A program made the position numbers and the translations under genes. DNA of 64,000 bases from Pseudomonas mohnii (GTDB lineage: Bacteria; Pseudomonadota; Gammaproteobacteria; Pseudomonadales; Pseudomonadaceae): positions 1,116,001-1,180,000 of the forward strand of contig NZ_FNRV01000001.1 of assembly GCF_900105115.1 (NCBI RefSeq). The letters are read 5' to 3'. The notes beneath the pieces were generated by a model. The model made no database searches. It was not told the origin of the DNA and saw only the letters and a list, made by a program, of their open reading frames with translations. Below are positions 51,403 to 60,972 of this stretch, one piece after another. The stretch's first letter is position 1. Each line of letters begins with the position of its first letter.

Positions 51403-51774
51403 TCAGGCGATTTTGCTTGCACAGCACACGGCTGCACGTTCAGGACGGTCACCCATTTCATCAAGGCGTTTGGCATCAGGGCTCAGCCAATGCTTGTTGC
51501 TTTCCAGCACGGTAGTCAGCACTTGATGAACCCAGTCAGGGAGGTTCGGGTGCAGGCGGTAATACACCCATTGACCTTGGCGACGGTCCGACAACAAGCC
51601 ACACGTACGCAATTGCGCCAGGTGCCTGGAGATTTTTGGCTGGCTCTCGTTCAACGCGCAGGTCAGCTCGCAAACACAAAGCTCTCCTTCACGGGTAATG
51701 AGCAGCATGGTGCGGACACGGGTGTCGTCAGCCAGGCATTTGAAAACAGTGGTCGGTGTCAGATGGTCGGCCAT
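51403..51774 (-). CDS. arsR: ArsR arsenical-responsive repressor
   Basis: ArsR/SmtB repressor of 123 residues. Winged helix about 10-90, with ELCVCELTCAL giving the Cys-x-Cys-x4-Cys As(III)-binding motif at about residues 31-40. Ends with CCASKIA. It represses the operon until arsenite binds. An AT-rich dyad region upstream (51876-51918) is the likely operator. First gene of the operon. Confidence 0.95.
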   Translation of the reverse strand: MADHLTPTTVFKCLADDTRVRTMLLITREGELCVCELTCALNESQPKISRHLAQLRTCGLLSDRRQGQWVYYRLHPNLPDWVHQVLTTVLESNKHWLSPDAKRLDEMGDRPERAAVCCASKIA

Positions 51775-51875
51775 ATCGATGCTCAGCGTTTGGTTTCACC
51801 AGGATGAATATCTTGATGCGCTCATGAATGTCGTGAGGGGTGCCGGCGCTTGCGGGTCACTGCGAAATCTCAACT

Positions 51876-51918
51876 CATATACGATTTAACGAATATATGT
51901 TTTTACGTATATAAGGTA
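51876..51918 (-). promoter_or_regulatory. arsR: ars promoter/operator region
   Basis: CATATA (51876-51881) and TATATG (51894-51899) form a dyad with a 12-nt spacer; a further ACGTATATA half-site follows at about 51905. The AT-rich dyads about 100 bp before arsR fit an ArsR-controlled promoter. Confidence 0.45.
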
Positions 51919-52140
51919 AATGAAAAGAAACGAAATATTTCCTCAAGGTGCCTGTTCCTGAGGATAACAGTCAGCTCAAAGCCCTGATTTTAAGGCGAGC
52001 GGCAGGCTAGCACCTGGCGAAATGCTTTGGATATATGGGGAAAATTGAATATTAGAAAGCTGTAATGAGTCAGTCGCTCACACAGAAACAGTCTCACGCC
52101 TGTTCGCATCGGCTAGTGATGCCTGCGCGAGTGCGCCCAA

Positions 52141-52174
52141 TGTACCCACCTGCCGAACACGGCAGGTGGGTACA
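52141..52174. repeat. Perfect 15-bp hairpin with 4-nt loop
   Basis: TGTACCCACCTGCCG (52141-52155) and CGGCAGGTGGGTACA (52160-52174) are exact inverted copies around AACA. No T-tract follows on either strand and no gene ends immediately beside it. It may be a terminator, an element end or a protein site. Confidence 0.6.
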
Positions 52175-52298
52175 GATCCGATCGACACGAACAATGTTGA
52201 GCAGCCGAAAGTGGCCAAACCAAAGCCATCAACATCGGGAACGATCAATCAACACGGCTGCCGCAGGTGACTGGCCTTGGGGATGTTCAAGCCCCCCT

Positions 52299-54194
52299 TC
52301 ACTCGCAACTGAAGACCGGACGCAAGAACGCCTCCAACACCTCGTATCCATCCAGGGGCAGAACATGGGCGATGAACTGATCCGGTCGCACCAGTACCAT
52401 TGCGCCCCGCTCACGATCAATGCCGCGCAACGCGAATACATCCAGACGACTGTCCGCGGTGAAGACCTTTTCATAGTCAATCAACCCGTATCGTCCTTTT
52501 CGTGGAAGCAAAAGCGGAGGCAGATCTTCCAGGCGCAATGTACGGTGAGGTTGCTGGAAAATCGCCCGTACATCCAGGATGCCGTCCATGTCAGCGCTTA
52601 GAGCCGCGATGCGGCGCAACGAGGGGGACGCGGCTTCGCTCAAAAAATTGCACAGACCGCGCAGACCTGTCTGCTCCTTGTCAGAAAAGGCGTAGAGCGT
52701 CCAGCGGCCATCAGCACAAGCCGTGTGCCCCAAATGGACAGGCTTGGCGTCTGCCAGGCGAATCACGGGGGCCGAGTGGAATCGGCTTCCAATGTGCAAC
52801 CCCTCGGCCAGATGCTGCCAATGACCCTCCCCCGTCAGCATTCCAGGCTTGTAGCGTGTTGCCACACCTGCCGTATAACGCCCGGCGCGGACAAAATACT
52901 CTTGCACTTCAGCGGGGTCGATTCCGCTAGAGTCAGGGTTATCAGGGTCCTTTGGCCGTCCTCCCATCAGTGCCGCCCAGTGCTTGTCGAAGTCGATCAG
53001 TTCCTGAGCGACAGGCTGACGTTCTTGGCTGTAGGTTTTCAGGAGAGTGGCATCGCTGCGCCCCTCGAGCACTGCTGCAATCTTCCAACCGAGGTTGTAC
53101 GTGTCTTGCATTGAAACGTTCATGCCCTGGCCAGCCTTGGCACTGTGCGTATGGCAAGCGTCACCGGCAATGAAAACTCTGGGTTCACGCTCATCACCCT
53201 GTTGATCCAGGGAGTCGTCAAAGCGATCGGTCAGACGTTGCCCGACTTCGTAGACCGAGGACCAGGCGACTTCCTTCACATCCAACGTGTAAGGATGAAG
53301 AATACTCCGGGCAATCGAGACCATCTGCTCGATGCTGGTTTGCCGAATTGACTGACGATTGTCCTGATCGACAATGCCAAGATCGACATAGAAACGAACG
53401 AGATGACCTCCTTCGCGAGGAATGATCAGCAGATTTCCACCCGTCGCGGACTGAACAGCCGCCTTGAGACGAATGTCGGGGAAGTCGGTTACAGCCAATA
53501 CGTCCATCACTCCCCAGGCATGGTTGGCAGCATCGCCGCGCAGTTGTTGCCCGATAGCGCCACGCACCACACTGCGGGCACCATCGCAACCGACCACATA
53601 CCTGGCTCGAATCTGGCGCTCCTGCCCCTCGTGACCGGGATCTGTACGGCGCAGGGTCACCTGAACGGGATAGGGGTTTGTGTCGTCACGCGCAAGATCG
53701 ACGATTTCCCAGTTGTAGTCAGGCACCAGCCGGCGGCTGGACTTCTCCATGGACTCAAGCAGGTAATCCTGGATTCGCGCCTGATTGACGATCAAGTGGG
53801 GGAATTCCGACAGGCCGTCCTCGGTGTCCTGGACTCGCCCCGTACGGGTGATCGAACCTCGATGACTGGCGTCAGGTCGCCAGAACACCGTTTCGTTGAC
53901 CCAGTAGGCCTCACGCAGCAATCGGTCGGCCAGGCCAAAAGCATTGAACATCTCGACTGTGCGGCAGGCGACTCCATCGGCCTGTCCCATCAGCAGAGGC
54001 CCGGAGCGCCTCTCGAGGATGCGCGTCACGATGTTTGGAAATGTCGAGAGCTGGGTTGCCAATACCAATCCCGCGGGACCGCTGCCAGCAATAAGTACAT
54101 CAACTGCTTCAGGCAATTCGTGATTGTGCACCCCCTCCTTTGCGGGTTGCAGGCAGGGATCACCCGCGTGGAAACCGTTGAGATGAAACTGCAT
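52299..54194 (-). CDS. MobA-like FAD-dependent hydroxybenzoate/phenol monooxygenase
   Basis: Aromatic flavoprotein hydroxylase of 631 residues. Motifs: FAD-binding IAGSGPAGL (about residue 39), DG motif VGCDGARSVVRGAIG, and GDACHTHSAKAGQGMN (about 365). The wording closely follows MobA, 3-hydroxybenzoate 4-monooxygenase of Comamonas testosteroni (MQFHLNGFxxGxP start, GQADGxACRTxEMF). It would hydroxylate a phenolic acid ortho to the hydroxyl. Last gene of the minus-strand catabolic cluster. ATG 54194 is chosen from the MobA start. Confidence 0.88.
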   Translation of the reverse strand: MQFHLNGFHAGDPCLQPAKEGVHNHELPEAVDVLIAGSGPAGLVLATQLSTFPNIVTRILERRSGPLLMGQADGVACRTVEMFNAFGLADRLLREAYWVNETVFWRPDASHRGSITRTGRVQDTEDGLSEFPHLIVNQARIQDYLLESMEKSSRRLVPDYNWEIVDLARDDTNPYPVQVTLRRTDPGHEGQERQIRARYVVGCDGARSVVRGAIGQQLRGDAANHAWGVMDVLAVTDFPDIRLKAAVQSATGGNLLIIPREGGHLVRFYVDLGIVDQDNRQSIRQTSIEQMVSIARSILHPYTLDVKEVAWSSVYEVGQRLTDRFDDSLDQQGDEREPRVFIAGDACHTHSAKAGQGMNVSMQDTYNLGWKIAAVLEGRSDATLLKTYSQERQPVAQELIDFDKHWAALMGGRPKDPDNPDSSGIDPAEVQEYFVRAGRYTAGVATRYKPGMLTGEGHWQHLAEGLHIGSRFHSAPVIRLADAKPVHLGHTACADGRWTLYAFSDKEQTGLRGLCNFLSEAASPSLRRIAALSADMDGILDVRAIFQQPHRTLRLEDLPPLLLPRKGRYGLIDYEKVFTADSRLDVFALRGIDRERGAMVLVRPDQFIAHVLPLDGYEVLEAFLRPVFSCE

Positions 54195-54286
54195 GAATGT
54201 TGTCCTCACTCTACGTGAACGATGGTGACCGTTTGGCCTGTGCCTTTCGGTGCGGCGACTCGCCCCCATCAGGGGGCCAGGCGTTC

Positions 54287-55765
54287 TCAGAACGGATAGT
54301 TCGCGCCGTTTTGTCTCCAGGTGATCCAGTGAGCCCGGGTGAACTCGTCAATGGCGTAATGGCCATTGAACCTCCCCAACCCGGAGTTCTTCTCACCACC
54401 GAAAGGCGCATTCGGCTGGTCGTCCACAGTGATGTCGTTGATGTGGGTCATGCCGGCCACAATCCCTCGCGAGAACTCGATACCCCGTTGCATGTCGCGA
54501 GTGAAAACCGCACTGGAAAGCCCGTACTCACTCGCATTCGCGAGGTGTAGCGCATGGGCCTCGTTATCGGCGACAAGCAGAGGAAGTACCGGGCCGAAGG
54601 TTTCCTCCAGTGCCAGTTCGTGGCTCGCGGGAACCTTGCCGAAAACATGAGGCGGCAATACGAGGCCATTCGGCTCGCCGCCATGAAGCTCCTCAAGGCC
54701 GGAGTTCCTTGCGTTGGCGAGCTTGGCCTGCAACGACTGCATCTGCGCCTGATTGGTCAGCGGACCGATGACCGTATCGGCTGCCATGGGGTCACCCACC
54801 TTGAGTTTCCTGACACGCTCGACGACCAGTGCGGCGAAATCCGCGTAGAGCGAACGCTCGACAATGACCCGATTGGCACTCATGCATATTTGACCCTGGT
54901 GGAGAAAACGCCCAACGACAGCGGCATGAGCCGCCAGCTCGACGTCAGCGTCCTTCAGGACAACCAGAGGGCAATTGCCGCCCAGTTCCAGGGCAACCCT
55001 CTTGAGGTGGGCGCCGCCAGTAGCAATCCGTCCGACATTTCGCCCAACCTCAGTCGAACCCGTGAAGGAAACCAGACTCGGCACCGGGTGCTCGACGAAC
55101 GCATCACCGATTTCAGAGCCGGCACCGACCAGGACGTTGATCACTCCGGCCGGAAATCCCGCTTCCTCAAACATGTGCGCTATCAGCAACCCACCGCTGA
55201 CAGCCGTGTCACTGGCCGGTTTGAGTACAACGGTGTTGCCCAGCGCAATGGCCGGAACGACCGAACGCATACTCAAGTAAAGGGGGAAATTCCAGGGGCT
55301 GATAACCCCCACGACCCCCAGCGCTTCGCGGAACACAAAACTCTGCTCACCCGGTTTGTGGCTGCTGAGGATGCGCCCCTCGACCTGGAATGGGAGCCCC
55401 GAGCACTCCCTCACCAGTTGCAGCGTGTTATGCCATTCGAACCCCGCCTTGAGCCGGGTACTGCCCGACTCCCGGATCAGCCATTCGACAATTTCTTCGG
55501 CTCGCGCCTCCATTACACGGGCCAGGTTCTCCAGCAACTGGCGGCGTTGCCCAGGAAATGTTTTCCCCCATGCATCCTGAGCCGTCCTGGCAGATTGGTA
55601 GGCGTCATCGAGATCGCCGATAGAGGCCAGCGGCATCTCCAGAAGCTTTTCGCCGGTGTACGGATTGTTATCCTCCAGGCGCCTGGCAGAGCGACCCGTG
55701 CGCCAGGCACCGTTGATGTACTGATGACCTTCAATGAGATAGCGCGGTACTTGAGTGTGTTCCAT
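54287..55765 (-). CDS. Aldehyde dehydrogenase, vanillin/benzaldehyde type
   Basis: NAD(P)-dependent aldehyde dehydrogenase of 492 residues. Catalytic Cys in GQICMSANR (about residue 296), Glu in ALELGGNCP (about 262), and SWNFP-type ISPWNFPLYLS. The PAIALGNTVVLKPASDTAVSGG wording places it with vanillin/salicylaldehyde dehydrogenases. Role by context: oxidise vanillin from the adjacent oxygenase to vanillate. About 90 bp upstream of the MobA-like gene. Confidence 0.88.
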   Translation of the reverse strand: MEHTQVPRYLIEGHQYINGAWRTGRSARRLEDNNPYTGEKLLEMPLASIGDLDDAYQSARTAQDAWGKTFPGQRRQLLENLARVMEARAEEIVEWLIRESGSTRLKAGFEWHNTLQLVRECSGLPFQVEGRILSSHKPGEQSFVFREALGVVGVISPWNFPLYLSMRSVVPAIALGNTVVLKPASDTAVSGGLLIAHMFEEAGFPAGVINVLVGAGSEIGDAFVEHPVPSLVSFTGSTEVGRNVGRIATGGAHLKRVALELGGNCPLVVLKDADVELAAHAAVVGRFLHQGQICMSANRVIVERSLYADFAALVVERVRKLKVGDPMAADTVIGPLTNQAQMQSLQAKLANARNSGLEELHGGEPNGLVLPPHVFGKVPASHELALEETFGPVLPLLVADNEAHALHLANASEYGLSSAVFTRDMQRGIEFSRGIVAGMTHINDITVDDQPNAPFGGEKNSGLGRFNGHYAIDEFTRAHWITWRQNGANYPF

Positions 55766-55936
55766 GGTGCAAATCCTTGATCTTCATGATGTGCCAAAGA
55801 GCTGCGCTAGATGCGCGCTCAAAGCACAATCGACAGTTGATGAACAAACGAGAAAGACGCGACGGCACGGAAGGGATCTAAAGCCCTTCCCGTGCCTTGA
55901 GTCGTCGCTGAAAGTGGTGATCGCCTGGCAGGTGGC

Positions 55937-57379
55937 TCAGGCTCCGTTCGACGCACCACTTGCAACCCAGCAACCATGGAAAGCGTCACGCAATCGGATG
56001 GGCAGCTTGATCGTGGCGACAGGCCCTTTTTCCGGGTGGGCCGCCTCAAGGATCGCCACCGAGGCGAGCATCCGGTCGTGATGATCCACCACGACCAGCA
56101 GATAGCCCTCGTGGTCGGCGGCGGGAACCAGTTGTGGTTCCTGGAACGAATCGGCATCGCGAAGATGCAGTGCACTGACAGCACCGCTTTCGACGTCGAC
56201 ACGAACCAACAAGTTGGAGCCAGGCCCGATGGGGCCGGAGATGTTCAGGGGAAGTTCAGGGTTGATGCCACCGTAGTAGATGACCCGGTGCTTCGCCGCA
56301 ACCACTCGCCCGTCTACCCGAGGAAGTTCCCCGGGGATGGGGCTGAGCTGTCGCGAGCTGAAGCTCTGCTCAGGATCCTGCGCATCAAAGCTCCAGCGGG
56401 TCAGGAAAGGCGCCGCCTCCTCGGGGTTGTAAGGCGCGCCGTCCGCGTCGGGAATGCCCGGGAAGGCATTGCGATGGGACAGACACAGGTCGATGTAAAC
56501 CATGCTGCCTTCGTTATAGGCATTACCCACGTGAAACGAATAAGCCGCAGGCCGTTTGAACCACCGCAGCTGATCCACCGAGCCATGACGCGGCAAGATG
56601 CCGATCCAGCTCTCCTTGTCACGCTCCCACACCCAGTGATCCCCACCCTCGCGCATGCGTTCGACGTCGGCAGTCGTCGGGAAGACCATGAAGATGACGT
56701 AGTCCTGAGTGACCGCGAAATCGTGTTGCATTGCGGTATACGGCGCTTCAAACCAGTCTTCGCGGATCAGGTTTCCGTGCTTATCGACCACACCGAAGAC
56801 CATGTCCCTTGAACCGAGTCCGCCAGCCTCATAACCAAACAGCAACCATTCCCCTGTGGCAGGGTCGATTTTGGGATGGGCCGTCACGGTCTTGCTCGTC
56901 AGCCTGCCTTTGAAGTCCCAGGTTCCGCGTGTTTCAAGGGTGTCAGGGTCCAGCTCGTAGGGCAGCCCATCCTCTTTCAGGGCGAACAGACGGCCAGCGT
57001 GGAAGAAAGCGGTTGTGTTGGCGGAGCTACCACTGACCGTGGCCACAAGAGGATCGTCGGTGAAGGGATTGCGATAGGCACCGAACAGGGCGCGACCCGC
57101 TTCGCGCTCGGCGAGGAAGCGCTCGGTGCGGACGTGACGCATACGGAATTCAACTCGCCCACGGTGAAAGCGAAACAGACTCACAACGCCATCACCGTTC
57201 ACGTAGATATCGTCGCCAAGCTTGGGCGCAAAGCGTGGATCGGGACCACATCGATACCAGGTACCCTCGATCTCGGCCGGAATCTCTCCCGTCACCTCGA
57301 GATCCAGGATCTCGCAGTCAGTGCGCATCGGGGCATTGTAGCCAGTGAAATTAGGCAGAGCCGGAAATTGCAGAGTCAT
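55937..57379 (-). CDS. Carotenoid-oxygenase family dioxygenase, isoeugenol/lignostilbene type
   Basis: Iron(II) oxygenase of 480 residues, the length of isoeugenol monooxygenase and lignostilbene dioxygenases. All four iron-ligand His are seen: TAHPKID (about 182), MQHDFAVT (about 232), SFHVGNA (about 297), and AFHGCW near the C-terminus. DGLPYELDPDTLETRGTWDFKG follows the Pseudomonas isoeugenol monooxygenase pattern. It should cleave an alkenyl side chain of a 4-hydroxyphenyl compound to vanillin. ATG 57379 is preceded by AGGTG. Substrate (isoeugenol, coniferyl alcohol or stilbene) is open. Confidence 0.88.
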   Translation of the reverse strand: MTLQFPALPNFTGYNAPMRTDCEILDLEVTGEIPAEIEGTWYRCGPDPRFAPKLGDDIYVNGDGVVSLFRFHRGRVEFRMRHVRTERFLAEREAGRALFGAYRNPFTDDPLVATVSGSSANTTAFFHAGRLFALKEDGLPYELDPDTLETRGTWDFKGRLTSKTVTAHPKIDPATGEWLLFGYEAGGLGSRDMVFGVVDKHGNLIREDWFEAPYTAMQHDFAVTQDYVIFMVFPTTADVERMREGGDHWVWERDKESWIGILPRHGSVDQLRWFKRPAAYSFHVGNAYNEGSMVYIDLCLSHRNAFPGIPDADGAPYNPEEAAPFLTRWSFDAQDPEQSFSSRQLSPIPGELPRVDGRVVAAKHRVIYYGGINPELPLNISGPIGPGSNLLVRVDVESGAVSALHLRDADSFQEPQLVPAADHEGYLLVVVDHHDRMLASVAILEAAHPEKGPVATIKLPIRLRDAFHGCWVASGASNGA

Positions 57380-57596
57380 GTGCATCACCTAAATCGTAGA
57401 ACCGGTTCGACCGGATTCTTGTTTTCATGCTCGCCGCAATGGGCGAAACCCTGGAGCTGAGCACAGCATCCGAGCACGAATTTAGACTTGGAAAGGCGAC
57501 GCGACTTGCCTGAGCGATGCGACAACTTGACTGTCAAGGACAGCGTTTGCTGAAAGCTGTCGCACGCGACTCCAGTTTCCTCAGAACCGCGGCATA

Positions 57597-59163
57597 TCAG
57601 TACCGGAATAGCGTGATGCACTGGCTCAGCTCAACGCTGAGGTGTTGTAACGCGTCGCTGAAGCCAGTGCTTTCGCTCGCTTTGGCAGCACTTGCCTGCG
57701 CATCGTCTCGCACCTTGACGACGCTACGACTCACTTGCTCGGCTACGGCACTCTGCTGCGTGACCGCCGCAGCGATTTGCTGGTTCATTTGCTCGATCAG
57801 AGAAACCGACTGTGTGATCGATATCAAACTGTGATCGGCCAGACGGACTTGCTCAACGGCCCTGCTCGCCTGCACCAGGCAATCCTCGCTGCGATACATG
57901 GCTTGCCGCGTCAGTTCTTGCAGGGACTCGATGGTCGTGGCGATATCCATCGTGGCGTCCTGGGTTCGTCTTGCAAGTGCCCTGACTTCGTCTGCAACAA
58001 CCGCAAATCCGCGCCCTTGATCTCCCGCGCGAGCGGCCTCGATCGCGGCATTGAGCGCCAGGAGGTTCGTCTGCTCGGCAACAGACTTGATCACATCGAG
58101 TATGCCGCCGATTCGCTCACTCTCTGCGGACAAGGAAACCATACTGGCTTTAGTTGCCAGCACGCCTTCTGCCAAACCATCGATCCTGCCCACGGCGTCA
58201 GCCACCATCATGGCGCCGGATCGCGCCTGCTGTTGCGCATCGCGCGCCGCCACAGACGCTTGCTGCGTATGGCTCGCCACTTCATGCACACTTGCAGCCA
58301 TCTGCACGAGTGCCGACGCGCTCTGCTCTGCTTCCTGGCTTTGCCTGCGCGTAATCTCGCCGGCGCCTGCACTGATAACAGCGCAGCCGGCCGCCATCAC
58401 CGATAGCGTTTCAACGCCGCCGCCAATCCGCTCAACCACCCCACGGAAATCACAGACCATGCGGCGAGTCGCAAGCAGCAACTGCCCTGACTCATCCTGT
58501 TGGCGAACCTCGATTGCAATGCAAAGGTCGCCTGCTGCTACGGTACGCAACACCGAGACGGCATGACGCAGAGGCAAGACGATCTGACGGTGCAAAAACA
58601 AAGCAACGGCACCCGCCACCAGGAGGAGAGCGAAACAGCTGAAACCCATAAGGCCTGGGATTCGTTTATCGAGCGCCGCCATTTCTTTGCCAGGCGCCAC
58701 ATAAGCGGCCTCTGCAAGACCCAGCAATTTGGCAGATTGTTGTTCCAGGTCTTCATACGCCGTCCCTCCATGGGAAGCCCCATCCGCAATACCCCTCAAG
58801 CGATCAAAAGACGCCTGACAGGCTTTCGTAGCGGACTTCATTTCAACCAGGAGCGCCCGTTGCTCACGGCTCAAGCGCCCCCCCCAGAAGCGCGTCCAAC
58901 CGAGACTGCAGAGCATTGAGCGACGCTTGGGCGCGCTGCGCGGAGTCCGGAGATCCAGAGCGGACGTAATCCTGCTGAGCCACCTTCGCACGAAGCAAGT
59001 GGATCTGGCTTTCAGCAATACCCGTCATCAGGTCGCCGCGTTCTAACAATGCGAAGATGTTGATGAAGCCCACACTGGCTACGCCCAACGCCACCACGAC
59101 AACCAATCCAAAGCCTAGAAGCAACTTGCGACCAATCGAGAGATTGCTCAACACATACCCCAT
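57597..59163 (-). pseudogene. Methyl-accepting chemotaxis protein, frameshifted at a G8 tract
   Basis: Chemoreceptor in two frames. 59163 down to 58864 encodes the start (MGYVLSNLSIGRKLLLGFGL..., first membrane helix and part of the sensor domain), ending soon after a run of eight G (C on plus strand, 58878-58885). The other frame continues with [23 protein letters not shown], second membrane helix (about 58620-58680) and the full signalling domain with [35 protein letters not shown], to 57597. Seven G instead of eight would join them into one ~520-residue Tar-like receptor. Phase variation, decay or sequencing error are all possible. Placed inside the aromatic cluster, so chemotaxis to the substrate is inferred. 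Confidence 0.78.
58878..58885 (-). repeat. G8 homopolymer at the chemoreceptor frameshift
   Basis: Eight consecutive G on the coding strand (8 C on plus). G7 restores the full chemoreceptor frame; the present G8 gives a stop a few codons later. Such tracts are slippage-prone. Confidence 0.8.
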
Positions 59164-59348
59164 ACGGGTACCCCTTTTATTGTGGAGACCTGAACGGCAC
59201 TGAGAAGTGCAAGGACCCTCAGGATTGACCGGGGCTTCAGGCTCCAGGGTTTCTTGTTATTTATTCTGGCTGCGCCAGCGTTGACCAAGGCTGTCAGTCA
59301 ACTGGATGGAGAAATTGATACGGCGATGCGCAGACAGGAGAACAGCAG

Positions 59349-59384
59349 GTATTCCACCGAGTTTTTTGTCCTTCGGTGGAATAC
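59349..59384. terminator. Hairpin after the flavoprotein gene
   Basis: GTATTCCACCGA (59349-59360) and TCGGTGGAATAC (59373-59384) pair perfectly with a 12-nt loop, 14 bp past the end of the flavoprotein gene. No T-tract on the minus strand, so termination is a likely but not certain role. Confidence 0.5.
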
Positions 59385-59397
59385 TGCCTTCAGCCGG

Positions 59398-60951
59398 TCA
59401 GGCTATGGTGATGCCTGACATCCCGGGAGCAATCAGGCCCTTCGGATCCAAGGCTTTCTTGATGCGCCGATTGAGGTCCATTTGCGCCGAGCCATAGACT
59501 TGCGCCGTTTTCTTCATGAACGCGGGATTACTGCGATACACCCCATACCCCGCCTTCGCGAACGTCGCTTGCGCCTTTTCGAAGAAGGCATACGCCCTCT
59601 TCTTCTGATCCTCATTGCTGCGGTCATAGAACAGGTTGAACAGATGCACCATGCTACGGCCGTTCAGGAAGAACGCATCGATGAAATCGAACTCGAATTC
59701 GGCGGCAAGCGATTTCATCATGTCGATCTGTTTGATCGCCTCACTGCCTCGGGTCGGGCAGATCGGAGCAAACCAGATCAGACCGCCACCCCCAATCCAG
59801 TTGAGCAGTGCAAACTCCTGAAGGTCAGGCGTTCCCGTAAACATGTCATGGAAGTGATGCACCAGTTTTTCCGGCAGTACGTTCAGTTGCTCGCCATGCA
59901 GCAACATCCCACCCGCGGCCTTGGCTTCCTTTTCAACGAATTTGAGGTGGGCAGCGATCTGATCCTTGGTGCCGTATAGAGCGGCGGTCATGGAGATCGT
60001 TGGCTGATGGTTTTTCTGAGCAAACGCCTGGATTTCGTCAGCAGTGAGAGCGCCAGGTCCAGGCTTGATCACCGAGCGGGGAACACCAGCAAGCGCCATG
60101 CCCGTAGCGGTCGACGCGATCAACAGGGGGGACCGGACGGTCTCGGACAACTTCAGCCGGCGCCCCAAGTCGACAGCCTTTTCGACATCTGCGTAAAGCG
60201 GGAAGCTGATCGTGAAAATCTCGTAGCTTTCCGGGGCGGACATCAGCCACAGCCCGAGCTTTGTGACGATGCCGAAGTTGGACTGACTGAAAATGCCATC
60301 CAGATAAGGACCATACCCATATTTGTTGGTCTGCCAGGCGCTGGTACCTTCTATGCCGCCGAGTCCCGTCCTGACCACTTGACCATCGGCGAGAACCACT
60401 TCCATCCCGCAGCAGGCCGAGAACTGTTCTGCGTAGGCGGTGTACCCCTCGCCGCGAATGAGGGTTTGCCCGAGCGGCCCCACCAGCGGTCCAGGGCCAG
60501 GCACGCTCAGCCAAAGCGGAATGTTGTGCTCCTTGATATAGGCGTGAAGCTGGGCATAGGTGACGCCAGGCTCGACCAGGGCAGTGCCCAACACAGGGTC
60601 CACCTCAATGATTTTGTTCATCTTGCGCAGGTCCAGAAGGAGCTGCCCTGGTACGGCAGGCAAGGCCTCCCCGTAGCCAAAGTTCCTGCCCGTCGAGATA
60701 GGCCACAGCGGGATCCCATACTTATGACTGACTTTCAGGACCTCCTGAATCTGCTCCACACTCGACACGGAGACCGCACCGGAGGGTGCATAGAGTTTCT
60801 CGTCAACAGGAATGTAGGCCTTCATGTAAGGCGACATTGATTCATCGGCTACAAAAACGTTGTCGTTGCCGACAATCGCGGCGTACTCGGAGACGGCTTG
60901 GTTGAAGGTATTTTGGCTCACGCCAGCAGGCAGATTGGTTGAAGTGGTCAT
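59398..60951 (-). CDS. 4-cresol dehydrogenase / eugenol hydroxylase-like flavoprotein subunit
   Basis: FAD enzyme of the vanillyl-alcohol-oxidase family, 517 residues. FAD-binding PISTGRNFGYGEALP (84-98), YGYGPYLDGIFSQSNFGIVTKLG (211-233), and GVYRSN near 470 follow PchF/EhyB wording. In the cluster it should act with the adjacent cytochrome c to hydroxylate a 4-alkylphenol, for example eugenol to coniferyl alcohol. At the two known covalent-FAD positions it has Leu (383 for the PchF Tyr, 391 for the VAO His), so the flavin may be bound differently. ATG 60951 has GGAGC upstream. Confidence 0.9.
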   Translation of the reverse strand: MTTSTNLPAGVSQNTFNQAVSEYAAIVGNDNVFVADESMSPYMKAYIPVDEKLYAPSGAVSVSSVEQIQEVLKVSHKYGIPLWPISTGRNFGYGEALPAVPGQLLLDLRKMNKIIEVDPVLGTALVEPGVTYAQLHAYIKEHNIPLWLSVPGPGPLVGPLGQTLIRGEGYTAYAEQFSACCGMEVVLADGQVVRTGLGGIEGTSAWQTNKYGYGPYLDGIFSQSNFGIVTKLGLWLMSAPESYEIFTISFPLYADVEKAVDLGRRLKLSETVRSPLLIASTATGMALAGVPRSVIKPGPGALTADEIQAFAQKNHQPTISMTAALYGTKDQIAAHLKFVEKEAKAAGGMLLHGEQLNVLPEKLVHHFHDMFTGTPDLQEFALLNWIGGGGLIWFAPICPTRGSEAIKQIDMMKSLAAEFEFDFIDAFFLNGRSMVHLFNLFYDRSNEDQKKRAYAFFEKAQATFAKAGYGVYRSNPAFMKKTAQVYGSAQMDLNRRIKKALDPKGLIAPGMSGITIA

Positions 60952-60972
60952 GTCACAGCTCCAGGGAAACAA

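Larger units (their letters stand above)
51775..52298. other. 524-bp gap: ars control region and flanking hairpin
   Basis: No gene is supported. The right-hand part of the ars operon control region (51870-51925) and the perfect hairpin at 52141-52174 are the only structures. Base use is AT-rich from about 51870 to 52060, then GC-rich. Confidence 0.5.

Noticed and set aside
50351..51526. 391-codon plus-strand frame over arsH
   Set aside because: Antisense to arsH and the acr3 remnant; no ribosome site.
57389..57596. Possible small gene between the oxygenase and chemoreceptor
   Set aside because: No start with a ribosome site and no protein-like frame; probably promoter and leader of the oxygenase gene.
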